DNA of 58,949 bases from the NCBI GenBank assembly GCA_013697915.1, contig JACCVY010000085.1, positions 1 through 58,949 of the forward strand. The letters are read 5' to 3'. The stretch comes from Blastocatellia bacterium (GTDB lineage: Bacteria; Acidobacteriota; Blastocatellia; Pyrinomonadales; Pyrinomonadaceae). Every line of letters starts with the position of its first letter. Position 1 is the stretch's first letter. The notes beneath the pieces were generated by a model that was not told the origin of the DNA, did not search any database, and saw only the letters and a program-made list of their open reading frames with translations. The position numbers and the translations under genes are program-made. Positions 35,176-43,431 of this stretch are shown piece after piece.

Positions 35176-37746
35176 ATGTCTTCTGAAAGCATTCCTGCGA
35201 ACGAGTTCCCGGATCGAGTTGGTTTCAAGCCGGATAATCCTTATCTGGAAAATTTCCAACCATACATTCCAGCCGGCGTGCGCATGCCCGAGTTGACAGC
35301 CCTGCCGCTGATCATCGGCACGCTGTTGGGCATGGTCTTTGGCGCATCTTCGCTTTACCTCGTTCTCAAAGTCGGACTAACCGTCAGCGCTTCGATTCCG
35401 GTTGCGGTGATCTCTATCACCATCTTTCGCATGCTTTCAAAACTCGGTATGCGCGACGCGACGATTCTCGAAAACAATATTGTGCAGACGGCCGGGTCAG
35501 CAGGCGAGTCGATCGCGTTCGGCGTCGGCGTAACGATGCCGGCCATCATGATTCTTGGATTTGATCTCGAATTTACGCGAGTGATGTTGGTAGCGATGCT
35601 CGGCGGATTGCTGGGCATCCTGATGATGATTCCGCTGCGACGTGCTTTGATTGTGGCCCAGCATGGTTACTTGAAGTATCCGGAAGGCACGGCCTGCGCG
35701 GAAGTTTTGAAAGCGGGCGCTTCCGATGAGTCACGCGCGGCGGCGGCAGCGGGTGCCGATCCAAACGCCAGGACTGAAGTGTCAACGCAAACTGGGGCCA
35801 AAACAATTTTTGGGGGCTTGGGAATTGGGTTCCTTTACCAGGTGTTGATGACCGGCCTCAAAGGCTGGAAAGACGTGCCGGAAAAAGTCTTTGGCGCGCC
35901 CTTTAAAGCTGGCTCAATCTCGGCGGAAATATCGCCGGCGCTGCTGGGTGTTGGTTACATCATTGGCCCGCGCATCGCCTCGATTATGTGCGCCGGGGGT
36001 GTGTTGGCGTATCTGGTTCTGATTCCGGCGATCAAATTCTTTGGTGAAGGCATGACGACAGTGTTGCCTCCCGGAACAGTGCCGATTAGCGAAATGAGTC
36101 CCGGTCAGATTCGCGGCGCCTACGTGCTTTACATCGGCGCCGGCGCGGTCGCGGCCGGCGGCATCATCAGCCTGTTTCGCTCGCTGCCGACGATCTGGCA
36201 CGGTCTAAAGGGTGGGCTGGCGGATCTTCGCGGAGGTCAGGCGGCAACTGCGAATGCGCCACGCACCGATCAGGATATTTCGATGAAGTTTGTGATCGGG
36301 GGCATCATCGCTTTAATCGGAATGATTATGGCGTTCCCGCAACTGGGTTTGCAGGTGAATATTTTTGTCGCCTTCCTGGGAGCCGTCTTGATAATCGCAT
36401 TCGGTTTCCTGTTCGTCACCGTTTCATCTCGCTTGACCGGCGAAATCGGGTCGTCATCGAATCCAATTTCGGGGATGACCGTAGCGACCTTGCTGCTGAC
36501 GTGCTTGATATTTTTGATCATTGGCTGGACTGGCCCAACTTACTACATCACGGCACTCTCGATTGGCGGCATTGTTTGCATTGCTTCTTCAAATGGCGGC
36601 ACCACGTCACAGGATTTGAAAACTGGATTCCTGGTTGGCTCGACTCCGCGGCTACAGCAGATTGCAATCCTCGTTGGCGCGTTTGCTTCCGCTTTGGTTC
36701 TTGGGCCAATTCTTTTGCTGCTCAACGATTCGGCTACGGTCTATGTCCCGCGCGTGAGTTTTGAACCGGCGACCAGTAGCATCGTTCTCGATCCAACCAA
36801 ATCGAGTTCCTTACCGGCTTACACTGACGAGCTAAAACCGACTGCTCCCGGCAATTACCGCGTATTGAAAAATGAAGCGGGCGCTGGTGCGGTAGCCGGT
36901 CTCGATCCTGGCGAATACCTGGTCGATGGTTCAGGTAGAGTAGTTTATAAAGTCGAAGAAAACTTCCCGGCGACGCTAAAGATTGATGCATCACAAGCCG
37001 GCGCGCCGGAGCAATTGAAGGGGCCGCAAGCCAACACGGACAAGAACAGCTACCGGCCATTTCATAAGACCGACACCAGCGGTGGACCAGCCGGACGTTA
37101 CATGGTTAACGATCAGGGCGTTCCTGTTTACCTCTCCGATCCCGGCATCAACGGTATTCACAAAGTGAGACCCGACGGTTCGGCCGTAACAAAGTATGAC
37201 GCGCCCAAGGCAACGTTGATGTCCTACATCATCAAGGGAATTCTGAACCGGCAGTTGCCCTGGGGACTGGTGCTGTTGGGCGTGATGATTGCCATCGTGC
37301 TCGAGATGAGCGGCATTCCTTCGCTGGCCTTCGCGGTTGGGGTCTACTTGCCACTATCGTCTTCGAGCCCGATTTTCATCGGTGGCATGATTCGCTGGGG
37401 CGTCGACAAATACCTGCGCAAGAAACTACAGGACAAACAGCTAACTGAAGACGAGCTGGTCGCCGAGACGGACAAGAGTCCCGGGGTGCTAATGGCTTCG
37501 GGTTATATTGCCGGCGGCGCCTTGGCGGCGATAGTGATCGCCATACTTCAAGGCGTGCCGCGACCGGCGCTGGCAAACTTTAACAAGTCGGTGGAAGATT
37601 GGGCCACGCTCCACAATCCACTCTTTGCCGGTGCCAACTCCGACATGTTGTCGATGATTCCGTTCATAATCCTGATGCTGTTGCTTTATCTCGTTGGGCG
37701 TGAGGTCATTCTGACAACCCGGCCCGAGGCAGTAAAGCGACGTTAA
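35176..37746 (+). CDS. OPT-family oligopeptide transporter with large inserted soluble loop
   Basis: An 856-residue, multi-helix transporter of the OPT family (PF03169), presumably proton-coupled. The family-type segments include LTALPLIIGTLLGMVFGASS, NNIVQTAGSAGESIAFG (the conserved NIVQT region) and YLKYPEGTACAEVL. Between about residues 517 and 680 lies a hydrophilic insertion of roughly 160 residues (from ATVYVPRVSFEP to KYDAPKATLM) interrupting the helices. GGAGG lies 10 bases before the ATG. A related subset of bacterial OPT proteins may share the insertion, which I cannot check. Confidence 0.9.
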   Translation: MSSESIPANEFPDRVGFKPDNPYLENFQPYIPAGVRMPELTALPLIIGTLLGMVFGASSLYLVLKVGLTVSASIPVAVISITIFRMLSKLGMRDATILENNIVQTAGSAGESIAFGVGVTMPAIMILGFDLEFTRVMLVAMLGGLLGILMMIPLRRALIVAQHGYLKYPEGTACAEVLKAGASDESRAAAAAGADPNARTEVSTQTGAKTIFGGLGIGFLYQVLMTGLKGWKDVPEKVFGAPFKAGSISAEISPALLGVGYIIGPRIASIMCAGGVLAYLVLIPAIKFFGEGMTTVLPPGTVPISEMSPGQIRGAYVLYIGAGAVAAGGIISLFRSLPTIWHGLKGGLADLRGGQAATANAPRTDQDISMKFVIGGIIALIGMIMAFPQLGLQVNIFVAFLGAVLIIAFGFLFVTVSSRLTGEIGSSSNPISGMTVATLLLTCLIFLIIGWTGPTYYITALSIGGIVCIASSNGGTTSQDLKTGFLVGSTPRLQQIAILVGAFASALVLGPILLLLNDSATVYVPRVSFEPATSSIVLDPTKSSSLPAYTDELKPTAPGNYRVLKNEAGAGAVAGLDPGEYLVDGSGRVVYKVEENFPATLKIDASQAGAPEQLKGPQANTDKNSYRPFHKTDTSGGPAGRYMVNDQGVPVYLSDPGINGIHKVRPDGSAVTKYDAPKATLMSYIIKGILNRQLPWGLVLLGVMIAIVLEMSGIPSLAFAVGVYLPLSSSSPIFIGGMIRWGVDKYLRKKLQDKQLTEDELVAETDKSPGVLMASGYIAGGALAAIVIAILQGVPRPALANFNKSVEDWATLHNPLFAGANSDMLSMIPFIILMLLLYLVGREVILTTRPEAVKRR

Positions 37747-37791
37747 TTCTGTTTGTCTGCGTTTTATAGTTTATACTTTTCAGGCGCGCTG

Positions 37792-37815
37792 CTTAGCACG
37801 GGGCGCGCCTTAAGT
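37792..37815 (+). terminator. Hairpin after the OPT gene
   Basis: AGGCGCGC (37792-37799) pairs with GCGCGCCT (37803-37810), but the annotated loop is very short because the palindromes overlap around GCTTAGCACGG; the U-run TTAAGTTT is weak. It probably acts as a terminator. Confidence 0.4.
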
Positions 37816-37838
37816 TTGAGCGGAAGGATTTGTTATTA

Positions 37839-38624
37839 ATGCGCGTCCCAGTTGCACATTTACGATCGTTCCAAAGCGTCGTCCTCATCGGCTTGCTAAT
37901 GTTCTCATCAGCCGTCTTAGTTGTGTCGCAGCAGCCGCAGCGATCACCTTCCGACACAGTGCGCGAGTTTTACAAGGAGATGCGCGAGAAAAACTTTCGC
38001 GAGGCGTTTGACTTATCGATCTACAAATCTGCCATCGATGGTTTGAAGCCTCAGGAGTTTGAAGATCTGCGTCCTGACTTTGAAAGAATAGCCCTGGCCG
38101 TCAAAGAGAAGATGCCCACCGACGTGAACATTACTGGCCAGCAAATAAGCGGGGATGATGCCACCGTTTTCATTAAAATACTGGACACGGAGGGCAAGGA
38201 GCAATTGGAGCCAACTACGCTTATCAAACTCGATGGTGGTTGGGTGGTCGGGGATCGAGACAGCTTACAACTCGTGAAGAAAGCCGGCAAAGAATTCTTC
38301 TTCAATGCCCGCATTGATGCTCACCACAGTGATGTGCAGGACATGTTGACGCGCATCTCGCTGGGCCAGCTTCTCTACAGTCAACAGCACAATGGGCTGT
38401 TTGGCGACTTGGCAACTTTGATCACCGCCGGCCTGGTGCCGAAAGATCTCGAAGGCACTGAGTCAACCGGATATCGTTTTCACATCAACAGCGTTGACGC
38501 CGGTAAGAGCTGGAACGCAGCAGCCGAGCCGGCGCAGTACGGGCGCACCGGGAAGCTTTCGTTCTACATGGACGCCGCCGGCGTGCGCAGCGGCGACAAG
38601 GGTGGCAAGCCATTAACGCCTTGA
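37839..38624 (+). CDS. Secreted protein with NTF2-like region and pilin-like C-terminal tail
   Basis: A 261-residue protein from ATG 37839 (GGAAGGA lies upstream; a TTG at 37830 is less likely). After a signal peptide (VVLIGLLMFSSAVLVVS), residues 35-150 resemble the DUF4878/NTF2-like pattern (TVREFYKEMREKNFREAFD, then VFIKILDTEGKEQLE, then LIKLDGGWVVGD). The last 95 residues (RISLGQLLYSQQHNGLFGDL to YMDAAGVRSGD) resemble the globular domain of acidobacterial type IV pilin-like proteins, but without the N-terminal pilin helix. The function is unknown and the comparison is from memory. Confidence 0.7.
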   Translation: MRVPVAHLRSFQSVVLIGLLMFSSAVLVVSQQPQRSPSDTVREFYKEMREKNFREAFDLSIYKSAIDGLKPQEFEDLRPDFERIALAVKEKMPTDVNITGQQISGDDATVFIKILDTEGKEQLEPTTLIKLDGGWVVGDRDSLQLVKKAGKEFFFNARIDAHHSDVQDMLTRISLGQLLYSQQHNGLFGDLATLITAGLVPKDLEGTESTGYRFHINSVDAGKSWNAAAEPAQYGRTGKLSFYMDAAGVRSGDKGGKPLTP

Positions 38625-38859
38625 AAAAAACCGGTCCAGGCGCGGTGTGACTGTCAAAGTCGTTTGGTCCCCGGCACAGTTTCCCGTCAAAGCGTCCTTA
38701 TTCCTACGAGAAAGCCGAGTTTTAAAGTTTCTATTGCTTCCCAAGTGCCGGCTGCCTAGAATGGACCTGCGATTTTCCCCGACGCTCGCTTCTTGATTTG
38801 CTCCTCCTCTAACTGCGGCAACTTACATTTCAGCAGAACTGATGCCGCCCAATGTGTCT

Positions 38860-38887
38860 TCACAAACAATCCGCGAATTGTTTGTGA
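38860..38887. promoter_or_regulatory. Dyad symmetry upstream of PilZ gene
   Basis: TCACAAACAA (38860-38869) and TTGTTTGTGA (38878-38887) are perfect 10-bp inverted repeats 8 bases apart, 34 bases before the PilZ start. It could be an operator or an mRNA hairpin. The rest of the gap 38625-38921 shows nothing I recognise. Confidence 0.45.
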
Positions 38888-38921
38888 TCACCCACAGCAG
38901 CATTGAAGGGCGCTAAAAAAA

Positions 38922-39350
38922 ATGCCGGAACTAGCCCGTTCTTTAGTTTCGCAGTTGCGACGCTTCGTCGGCGATCGCCGTCGGGCGAAGCGCCAAAAGG
39001 CTCGGCTCGCTTTTACCCTTTCACTTGGCGCCGCGGCAATCAAGCTTAATGGATCGCGACAAAGTTCCATTCTCAAGGGACACACGCTGGATGTCAGCAT
39101 CACTGGAGTCGCGCTCATTGTACCGACCATACTGCTCGGCGAACACCATCTCGTGGGAGAGAACCGCAAACTGAATGTGCAACTGGAATTGCCGCAAGGA
39201 ATGGTCGAGATGAAAGTCGTGCCGATTCGCTACGAGAGTCTTGAAGATCACGAAACAGAAACAGGTTATTTGATCGGCACGAAGATCGTTGAGATGAGTG
39301 AAACTGATCGCGAGCGGTTCACGCAGTACGTGACTGGATTACTAGGTTGA
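38922..39350 (+). CDS. PilZ-domain protein
   Basis: A 142-residue protein. The cyclic-di-GMP-binding motifs are present: a basic stretch RRRAKRQKARLAF (about 19-31, RxxxR-like) and DVSITGVAL (about 57-65, matching D/N-x-S-x-x-G). An iron-binding or enzymatic role is not indicated. It likely binds c-di-GMP and controls some motility or export process. An HD-GYP/GGDEF enzyme is encoded 4 kb away. No Shine-Dalgarno site is visible before the ATG. Confidence 0.85.
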   Translation: MPELARSLVSQLRRFVGDRRRAKRQKARLAFTLSLGAAAIKLNGSRQSSILKGHTLDVSITGVALIVPTILLGEHHLVGENRKLNVQLELPQGMVEMKVVPIRYESLEDHETETGYLIGTKIVEMSETDRERFTQYVTGLLG

Positions 39351-39380
39351 TCCACGCGAGAGCTGTTGCTCACGAGTGTT

Positions 39381-40019
39381 CTAGACAAATTCGAGTCGTC
39401 CAAAAGCTTCCGGTACATGGAAGTTGGGTTGCAGTGTCCCGGTCGGTTGCCACGCGAGATAGCGCTCATCGCCGAGTCCGACGCAACGAAAAAGGTTTGC
39501 GCGCCAGACACTGCCGACTTGCGGCTGCGTAAGTGACTCACTCCACGGCAGGCGCATGCCGATCATAACTTGCTCACCAGCGACGCGCGTCGCCGCTGTC
39601 ATTCCCGAATGAAATTCCCAATCCGTATGGCGTACGCCATGAATTAACTCAATTGCGAGGTCAAGCCATTCGCCGGTTGGGGCAATTTCAAATTCCAGAT
39701 AACGATTTGGCCGGGCTGAGTCGGGCGCAACAAAAAATTCGCACACATCTCTTTCCCAAAGACCGGTTGTCTTTTCTTTGAGTTGAGGACGGGGATTAAC
39801 CAGCAGAGGTTCGGTTTGTTCGCATTCAAAGCGCACTGTTAACGCGTCGGCCGACCAGATGATGCGCGCTTCAGCGTGGCGTGACGGCGGCGCATCCGTG
39901 CCCGACCAGTAACGATGAATGTAAGCGGGTTGCGCGGTTGCCCAGGCAGCATGCTCGAAATCTCCGACAGAAACATCAGTTTTCGTAAATGGCGCAACGA
40001 TCGTCGAGCGGTTCGGCAT
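39381..40019 (-). CDS. CBM9-like / DOMON-type carbohydrate-binding protein
   Basis: A 212-residue protein with the pattern of family-9 carbohydrate-binding-like domains (ARIIWSADALTVRFECEQTE, DVCEFFVAPDSARPNRYLEFEI, WRANLFRC). No signal peptide is evident from the ATG at 40019. This ATG overlaps the stop of the upstream SDR gene (TAATG), which indicates translational coupling. A longer frame to 40163 exists but runs through the SDR gene. Role unknown. Confidence 0.8.
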   Translation of the reverse strand: MPNRSTIVAPFTKTDVSVGDFEHAAWATAQPAYIHRYWSGTDAPPSRHAEARIIWSADALTVRFECEQTEPLLVNPRPQLKEKTTGLWERDVCEFFVAPDSARPNRYLEFEIAPTGEWLDLAIELIHGVRHTDWEFHSGMTAATRVAGEQVMIGMRLPWSESLTQPQVGSVWRANLFRCVGLGDERYLAWQPTGTLQPNFHVPEAFGRLEFV

Positions 40020-40810
40020 TACAACAGACTCCGCACCCAACCTCCATCCACTTGCAGGGTGACGCCGGTGATGTATGACGCGCGTTCCGAAGCCAGGAAT
40101 GCCACCGCTGCGCCAATCTCTTCCGGGCTCGCCAACCGGCGCATCGGCACTTGCGCCGCCCACAATCCAATCATCTCCTCTTTTGGCTTGCCTGTGGCAG
40201 CGGCGCGAGCTGTTGCCAATTCCTCCTGACGTTCGGTTAACGTGTAGCCGGGAGCAACGTTATTGACAGTGACATTGTCCACTGCAACTTCGCTCGAAAC
40301 AGTTTTGGCCCATCCAGTCAAACCAGCGCGCACCGTATTCGACAACAACAAGCCGTCGATTGGCTGCTTCACAGAAACTGAAGTGATGTTTACGATGCGA
40401 CCCCACTTCTGCGCTCGCATGCCGGGCAGCACCATTTTCGCCAGACGAATCGCCGACAGCGCATTCAACTCAAATGCTTTGCGAAACATCTCGAGGTCCG
40501 TATCGGCAAAAGTAGTAGACGGTGGACCACCGGCGTTGTTTACAAGAATATCGATGCGTCCGGCGCGTTCACGCGCGAGGTTAACGAAACGTTCCATCGA
40601 CTCGTTGTCGGTGACATCAGCGCCAATGCCTGCGACGGCGGCGCCCGTTTCATCATGAAGTTTTTGCGCGGCCTCGCTCGCGCGCTTTTCGTCGCGTGAA
40701 CAAAGAAAGACGCGGGCGCCCTCTTTGGCGAGTTCACGCGCCGCCGCAAAACCGATTCCCTTGCTGGCGGCGGCAACCAGTGCAACGCGATCTTTTATTC
40801 CTAAATCCAT
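40019..40810 (-). CDS. Short-chain dehydrogenase/reductase-fold protein lacking the usual catalytic Tyr/Lys
   Basis: A 263-residue SDR. The cofactor motif is AAASKGIGFAAARELA (TGxxxGIG-like), then LVNNAGG, the Ser of NITSVSV, and a C-terminal VDGGWV. At the catalytic YxxxK position the sequence reads SNTVR (in GLLLSNTVRAGLTGWAKT), so both Tyr and Lys are replaced. GAGGAA lies upstream of the start. It is the third gene of a minus-strand run (MFS, LOG, SDR, CBM9-like). It may be a non-classical reductase or a binding protein. Confidence 0.9.
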   Translation of the reverse strand: MDLGIKDRVALVAAASKGIGFAAARELAKEGARVFLCSRDEKRASEAAQKLHDETGAAVAGIGADVTDNESMERFVNLARERAGRIDILVNNAGGPPSTTFADTDLEMFRKAFELNALSAIRLAKMVLPGMRAQKWGRIVNITSVSVKQPIDGLLLSNTVRAGLTGWAKTVSSEVAVDNVTVNNVAPGYTLTERQEELATARAAATGKPKEEMIGLWAAQVPMRRLASPEEIGAAVAFLASERASYITGVTLQVDGGWVRSLL

Positions 40811-40830
40811 GGTTCCTCTCTTCCAATCAG

Positions 40831-41373
40831 CTAACTCTTAAGACTCTCCAAACATGCCTCAAGCAGTTTGTCCGCATCGTGATTCTGAAAAACGCGCGCC
40901 CCAGTATCCTTCGAGAACTTCTGCAGAAGATAATCTGCTGTATCCGCGACGCCGCCCGTGCCACTCAAACACCCGATGACTTTGCCTTCATCGTGCGCAA
41001 TAGTGAATTCATTTAGTGAGCCCATGGCCCCGGCAATAAACAAAACGATGTCACACGATCTGACCAGCACAACATTCCGGCCCTTCAAGCCAAACCCGGT
41101 GTAGACAATCAGATCACAGGCGTCGAGCGGTAGTTTGTACTTTTCAACATGCTCTTTGCTGTTTTCCGCCGGCGAGATGCCTAGATGAAAGACGCCTGCA
41201 TCGTGTGCCACCTTGCCGACGACATAAACGATGCCGGTGGTTGCGCCGGTCAAGAGCAGTAGCGGGCGCGATGCAATAGCCCGCGCCAAGCCTTGCGCTT
41301 TTTCCACCAGCGCACCTTTCGTATCTGACGAGGCATCGCCGGCCGAGCCCATCACTCCGATTTTGACCTTCAT
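40831..41373 (-). CDS. LOG-family (SLOG-fold) protein
   Basis: A 180-residue Rossmann-like protein with the N-terminal IGVMGSAGDAS and LLLTGATTGIVYVVGKVAHDAG. Its C-terminal half contains GAMGSLNEFTIAHDEGKVIGCLSG, in the place of the PGGxGTxxE site of lysine-decarboxylase-like (LOG) nucleotide hydrolases. The site here reads GAMGSLNE, related but not identical. It may bind or hydrolyse a nucleotide. It lies 20 bases before the SDR gene and 85 bases after the MFS stop. Confidence 0.8.
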   Translation of the reverse strand: MKVKIGVMGSAGDASSDTKGALVEKAQGLARAIASRPLLLLTGATTGIVYVVGKVAHDAGVFHLGISPAENSKEHVEKYKLPLDACDLIVYTGFGLKGRNVVLVRSCDIVLFIAGAMGSLNEFTIAHDEGKVIGCLSGTGGVADTADYLLQKFSKDTGARVFQNHDADKLLEACLESLKS

Positions 41374-41458
41374 ACCTTTTTAGAATGCGGCCGCTTGACG
41401 CTGTTTTTCTTCATCTTGCGTCCGATTAAGTTCATTCATGGAATGGATTTGAGTGTCT

Positions 41459-42847
41459 TTAGAGTTTCAACTCGTCCAAGCTTTCCGCTGAAGCTGCCGG
41501 CGGAACAAGTTCGGCAGTCAGACTTGGCTCTATCATACTCAGGCCGCTGATTGCTTCGACCGGCTCGTATTTGTCCTTGTCCCACCAGCGTTGTGTAACA
41601 AACCACGCCAGGCCGGGCAGCAGAAAAAATGCACCAATGCCTATCGATACCACCCGCGGCGAAAGGCCGATCGGATCGAGCAAAGCCCCGGTGGCATAGT
41701 TTGAAACAGCCATGGTCAGCGTCAACAAAGCCAGCTCGGCTGCAAACACTCTCCCGCGAAAATTGTCTTCGACGCCGCGTTGCAGCAACACAGTGGAAAA
41801 GACCCACAGAATGCTTCCGCCCGTGTGGGCGACACCCAAAACGATCAACGCAACCACAAAACTGGTCGCTGCTCCAAATGCCATATAGAAAACGCCGCCG
41901 ATCAAGAAGGCGATGCCAATCGAAAACTGCATGCGCTTCTTGCCTTCGCCCGCAATGCGTCTCGCCACAATCGGCCCAACGGCGGTGCCAATGCCGCGGG
42001 CTGCAAATAAAACACCGATGCCGGTAGCGGCGCTATGGCCCACCGGAAAAATCTTTTCGCCAAAAACAGCCAGCAAAGTCAGGATGCCACCACCCATCCC
42101 CCAGGCAGGTTTAACCAATAGCAGGGCCAATACGCGCGGCCGGCGTTTCACGTAACGGGCGCCTTCAATAGTTTCTGTGATACCGAGCGCGCGGTTCATT
42201 GTTAACTTTTGTTTCTGACGCGGCGGCCGTTTGGGAATGCGAACACTCGCAATCAAGGCCGCAGAGAGTAGAAACGATAAGGCATCGAGGATGAACGAAA
42301 CGTCGGTCCCAAACAGGCCGGTAACTACGCCGCCGATCGCGGCACCCAGCGTAAGCATGGCGGACCAGGTGACAGAAGAAATCGCGTTGGCGGCTAATAA
42401 CTCTCGATCGGCAACGATCGAGGGAATGGCCGCTGTCTTTGCCGGCTCGAAGAAAGTAGAGAAAGCGAGTTGCAGCACGGTCAGAAAATAGATGATCCAT
42501 AACTGATCGGCGCGCCGCACGAAAAGAAACCCAAGGACGACCACGGCCCGCAGCAGATCGGACACGATCATGATGGTGCGACGGTTAAAGCGGTCCGCGA
42601 CCACGCCCGACAACGATCCAAAAACGAAGCTGGGAACAAAGCGCGCAACCATGAGCAATCCGATATGGCGGCCGGAACCGGTCAGATTGAGGATGATCGT
42701 GTAAAGAGCGATCGTGTCAAACCAGTCTCCCATCTGGCTGACAACCTGCCCCAGCCACAGCTGGCGAAAATTTCGATTGCCGCGCAGCAGCTCGATATAA
42801 CCGGCAGGCTTTGTCAGGGCTATTCTTTTGCTGACGGATTTCGCCAA
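41459..42847 (-). CDS. MFS transporter (MFS_3 / enterobactin-exporter-like)
   Basis: A 462-residue, 12-helix transporter. The MFS loop motif is GVVADRFNRRTIM (GxxxDRxxRR), and the N-terminus reads GNRNFRQLWLGQVVSQMGDW, as in the MFS_3 group. The C-terminal tail after the last helix is acidic. The start is uncertain: TTG at 42847 has CGAGGAACACGC ahead of it (a good ribosome site). A longer frame from TTG 42898 lacks one. Confidence 0.85.
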   Translation of the reverse strand: MAKSVSKRIALTKPAGYIELLRGNRNFRQLWLGQVVSQMGDWFDTIALYTIILNLTGSGRHIGLLMVARFVPSFVFGSLSGVVADRFNRRTIMIVSDLLRAVVVLGFLFVRRADQLWIIYFLTVLQLAFSTFFEPAKTAAIPSIVADRELLAANAISSVTWSAMLTLGAAIGGVVTGLFGTDVSFILDALSFLLSAALIASVRIPKRPPRQKQKLTMNRALGITETIEGARYVKRRPRVLALLLVKPAWGMGGGILTLLAVFGEKIFPVGHSAATGIGVLFAARGIGTAVGPIVARRIAGEGKKRMQFSIGIAFLIGGVFYMAFGAATSFVVALIVLGVAHTGGSILWVFSTVLLQRGVEDNFRGRVFAAELALLTLTMAVSNYATGALLDPIGLSPRVVSIGIGAFFLLPGLAWFVTQRWWDKDKYEPVEAISGLSMIEPSLTAELVPPAASAESLDELKL

Positions 42848-43249
42848 GCGTGTTCCTCGTGCGAGATCAAAAAAAGCGAGGCCTGAAACGGTCACCAAAA
42901 ACCACTTTCACTTCAAGCCATTCGCTCAGATTGGTGTAACTCACGAAGGTTGCCCTGTCGTTTAGACGTTTGTCAACCAATCGATTACGCAGTCTGACCG
43001 AAGCCATCACTCTGACCTGTCAATTTGAATCCTGAGAGGAAACGCAAAAAGTTCTTCGACAATTCTGGGGAAAAAAGCTCGACAAGTCGAACATTAGTCG
43101 CAAGATCGCATTTCGCTACTTACGGCACAACAATTGAGAAAGGGAATCGCGCGGCTGAGAAGCTCAGGGCTTCACGGGCTCTCCGCACGGAGTCCGAGCC
43201 GGCAAAATTTGAAACGGCGCGTGCTGGAGAAATCGCAGCGCTTCTTTGA

Positions 43250-43366
43250 CAACCTCTCACCCAGCAAGGCGAGCCCGAATGCTCGCCCGCTTGCCCCAAT
43301 CACGGCCAAAGCAAGTTGAGTTGCTCCCAACTTGCTTTGGCCAATGAACTCAAGGTGAGGGTTTGC
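43250..43366 (+). other. Cluster of strong hairpins upstream of the HD-GYP/GGDEF gene
   Basis: Within the gene-free gap 42848-43431, two stems follow each other: CAAGGCGAGC / GCTCGCCCGCTTG (43265-43290, hexamer stem plus flanks), and GGCCAAAGCAAGTTG / CCAACTTGCTTTGGCC (43307-43344, about 15 bp). CTCACC (43254) and GGTGAGG (43355) can enclose both. This could be a structured leader, a terminator pair or another mobile hairpin. Earlier in the gap (42900-43240) I see no gene; a short frame at 43025-43249 is not convincing. Confidence 0.5.
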
Positions 43367-43431
43367 CTGGTCATGAAATCAAGGCTTGATGTTTTTGCAG
43401 TTAAAAGAATCTAGAAACAACAGGAGCGTGG

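Noticed and set aside
40020-40163. Extended frame for the CBM9-like gene
   Set aside because: It overlaps the SDR coding region in another frame; the ATG in the TAATG overlap is the better start.
43025-43249. 74-codon frame before the HD-GYP gene
   Set aside because: Non-standard start, no motif and no ribosome site; composition looks random.
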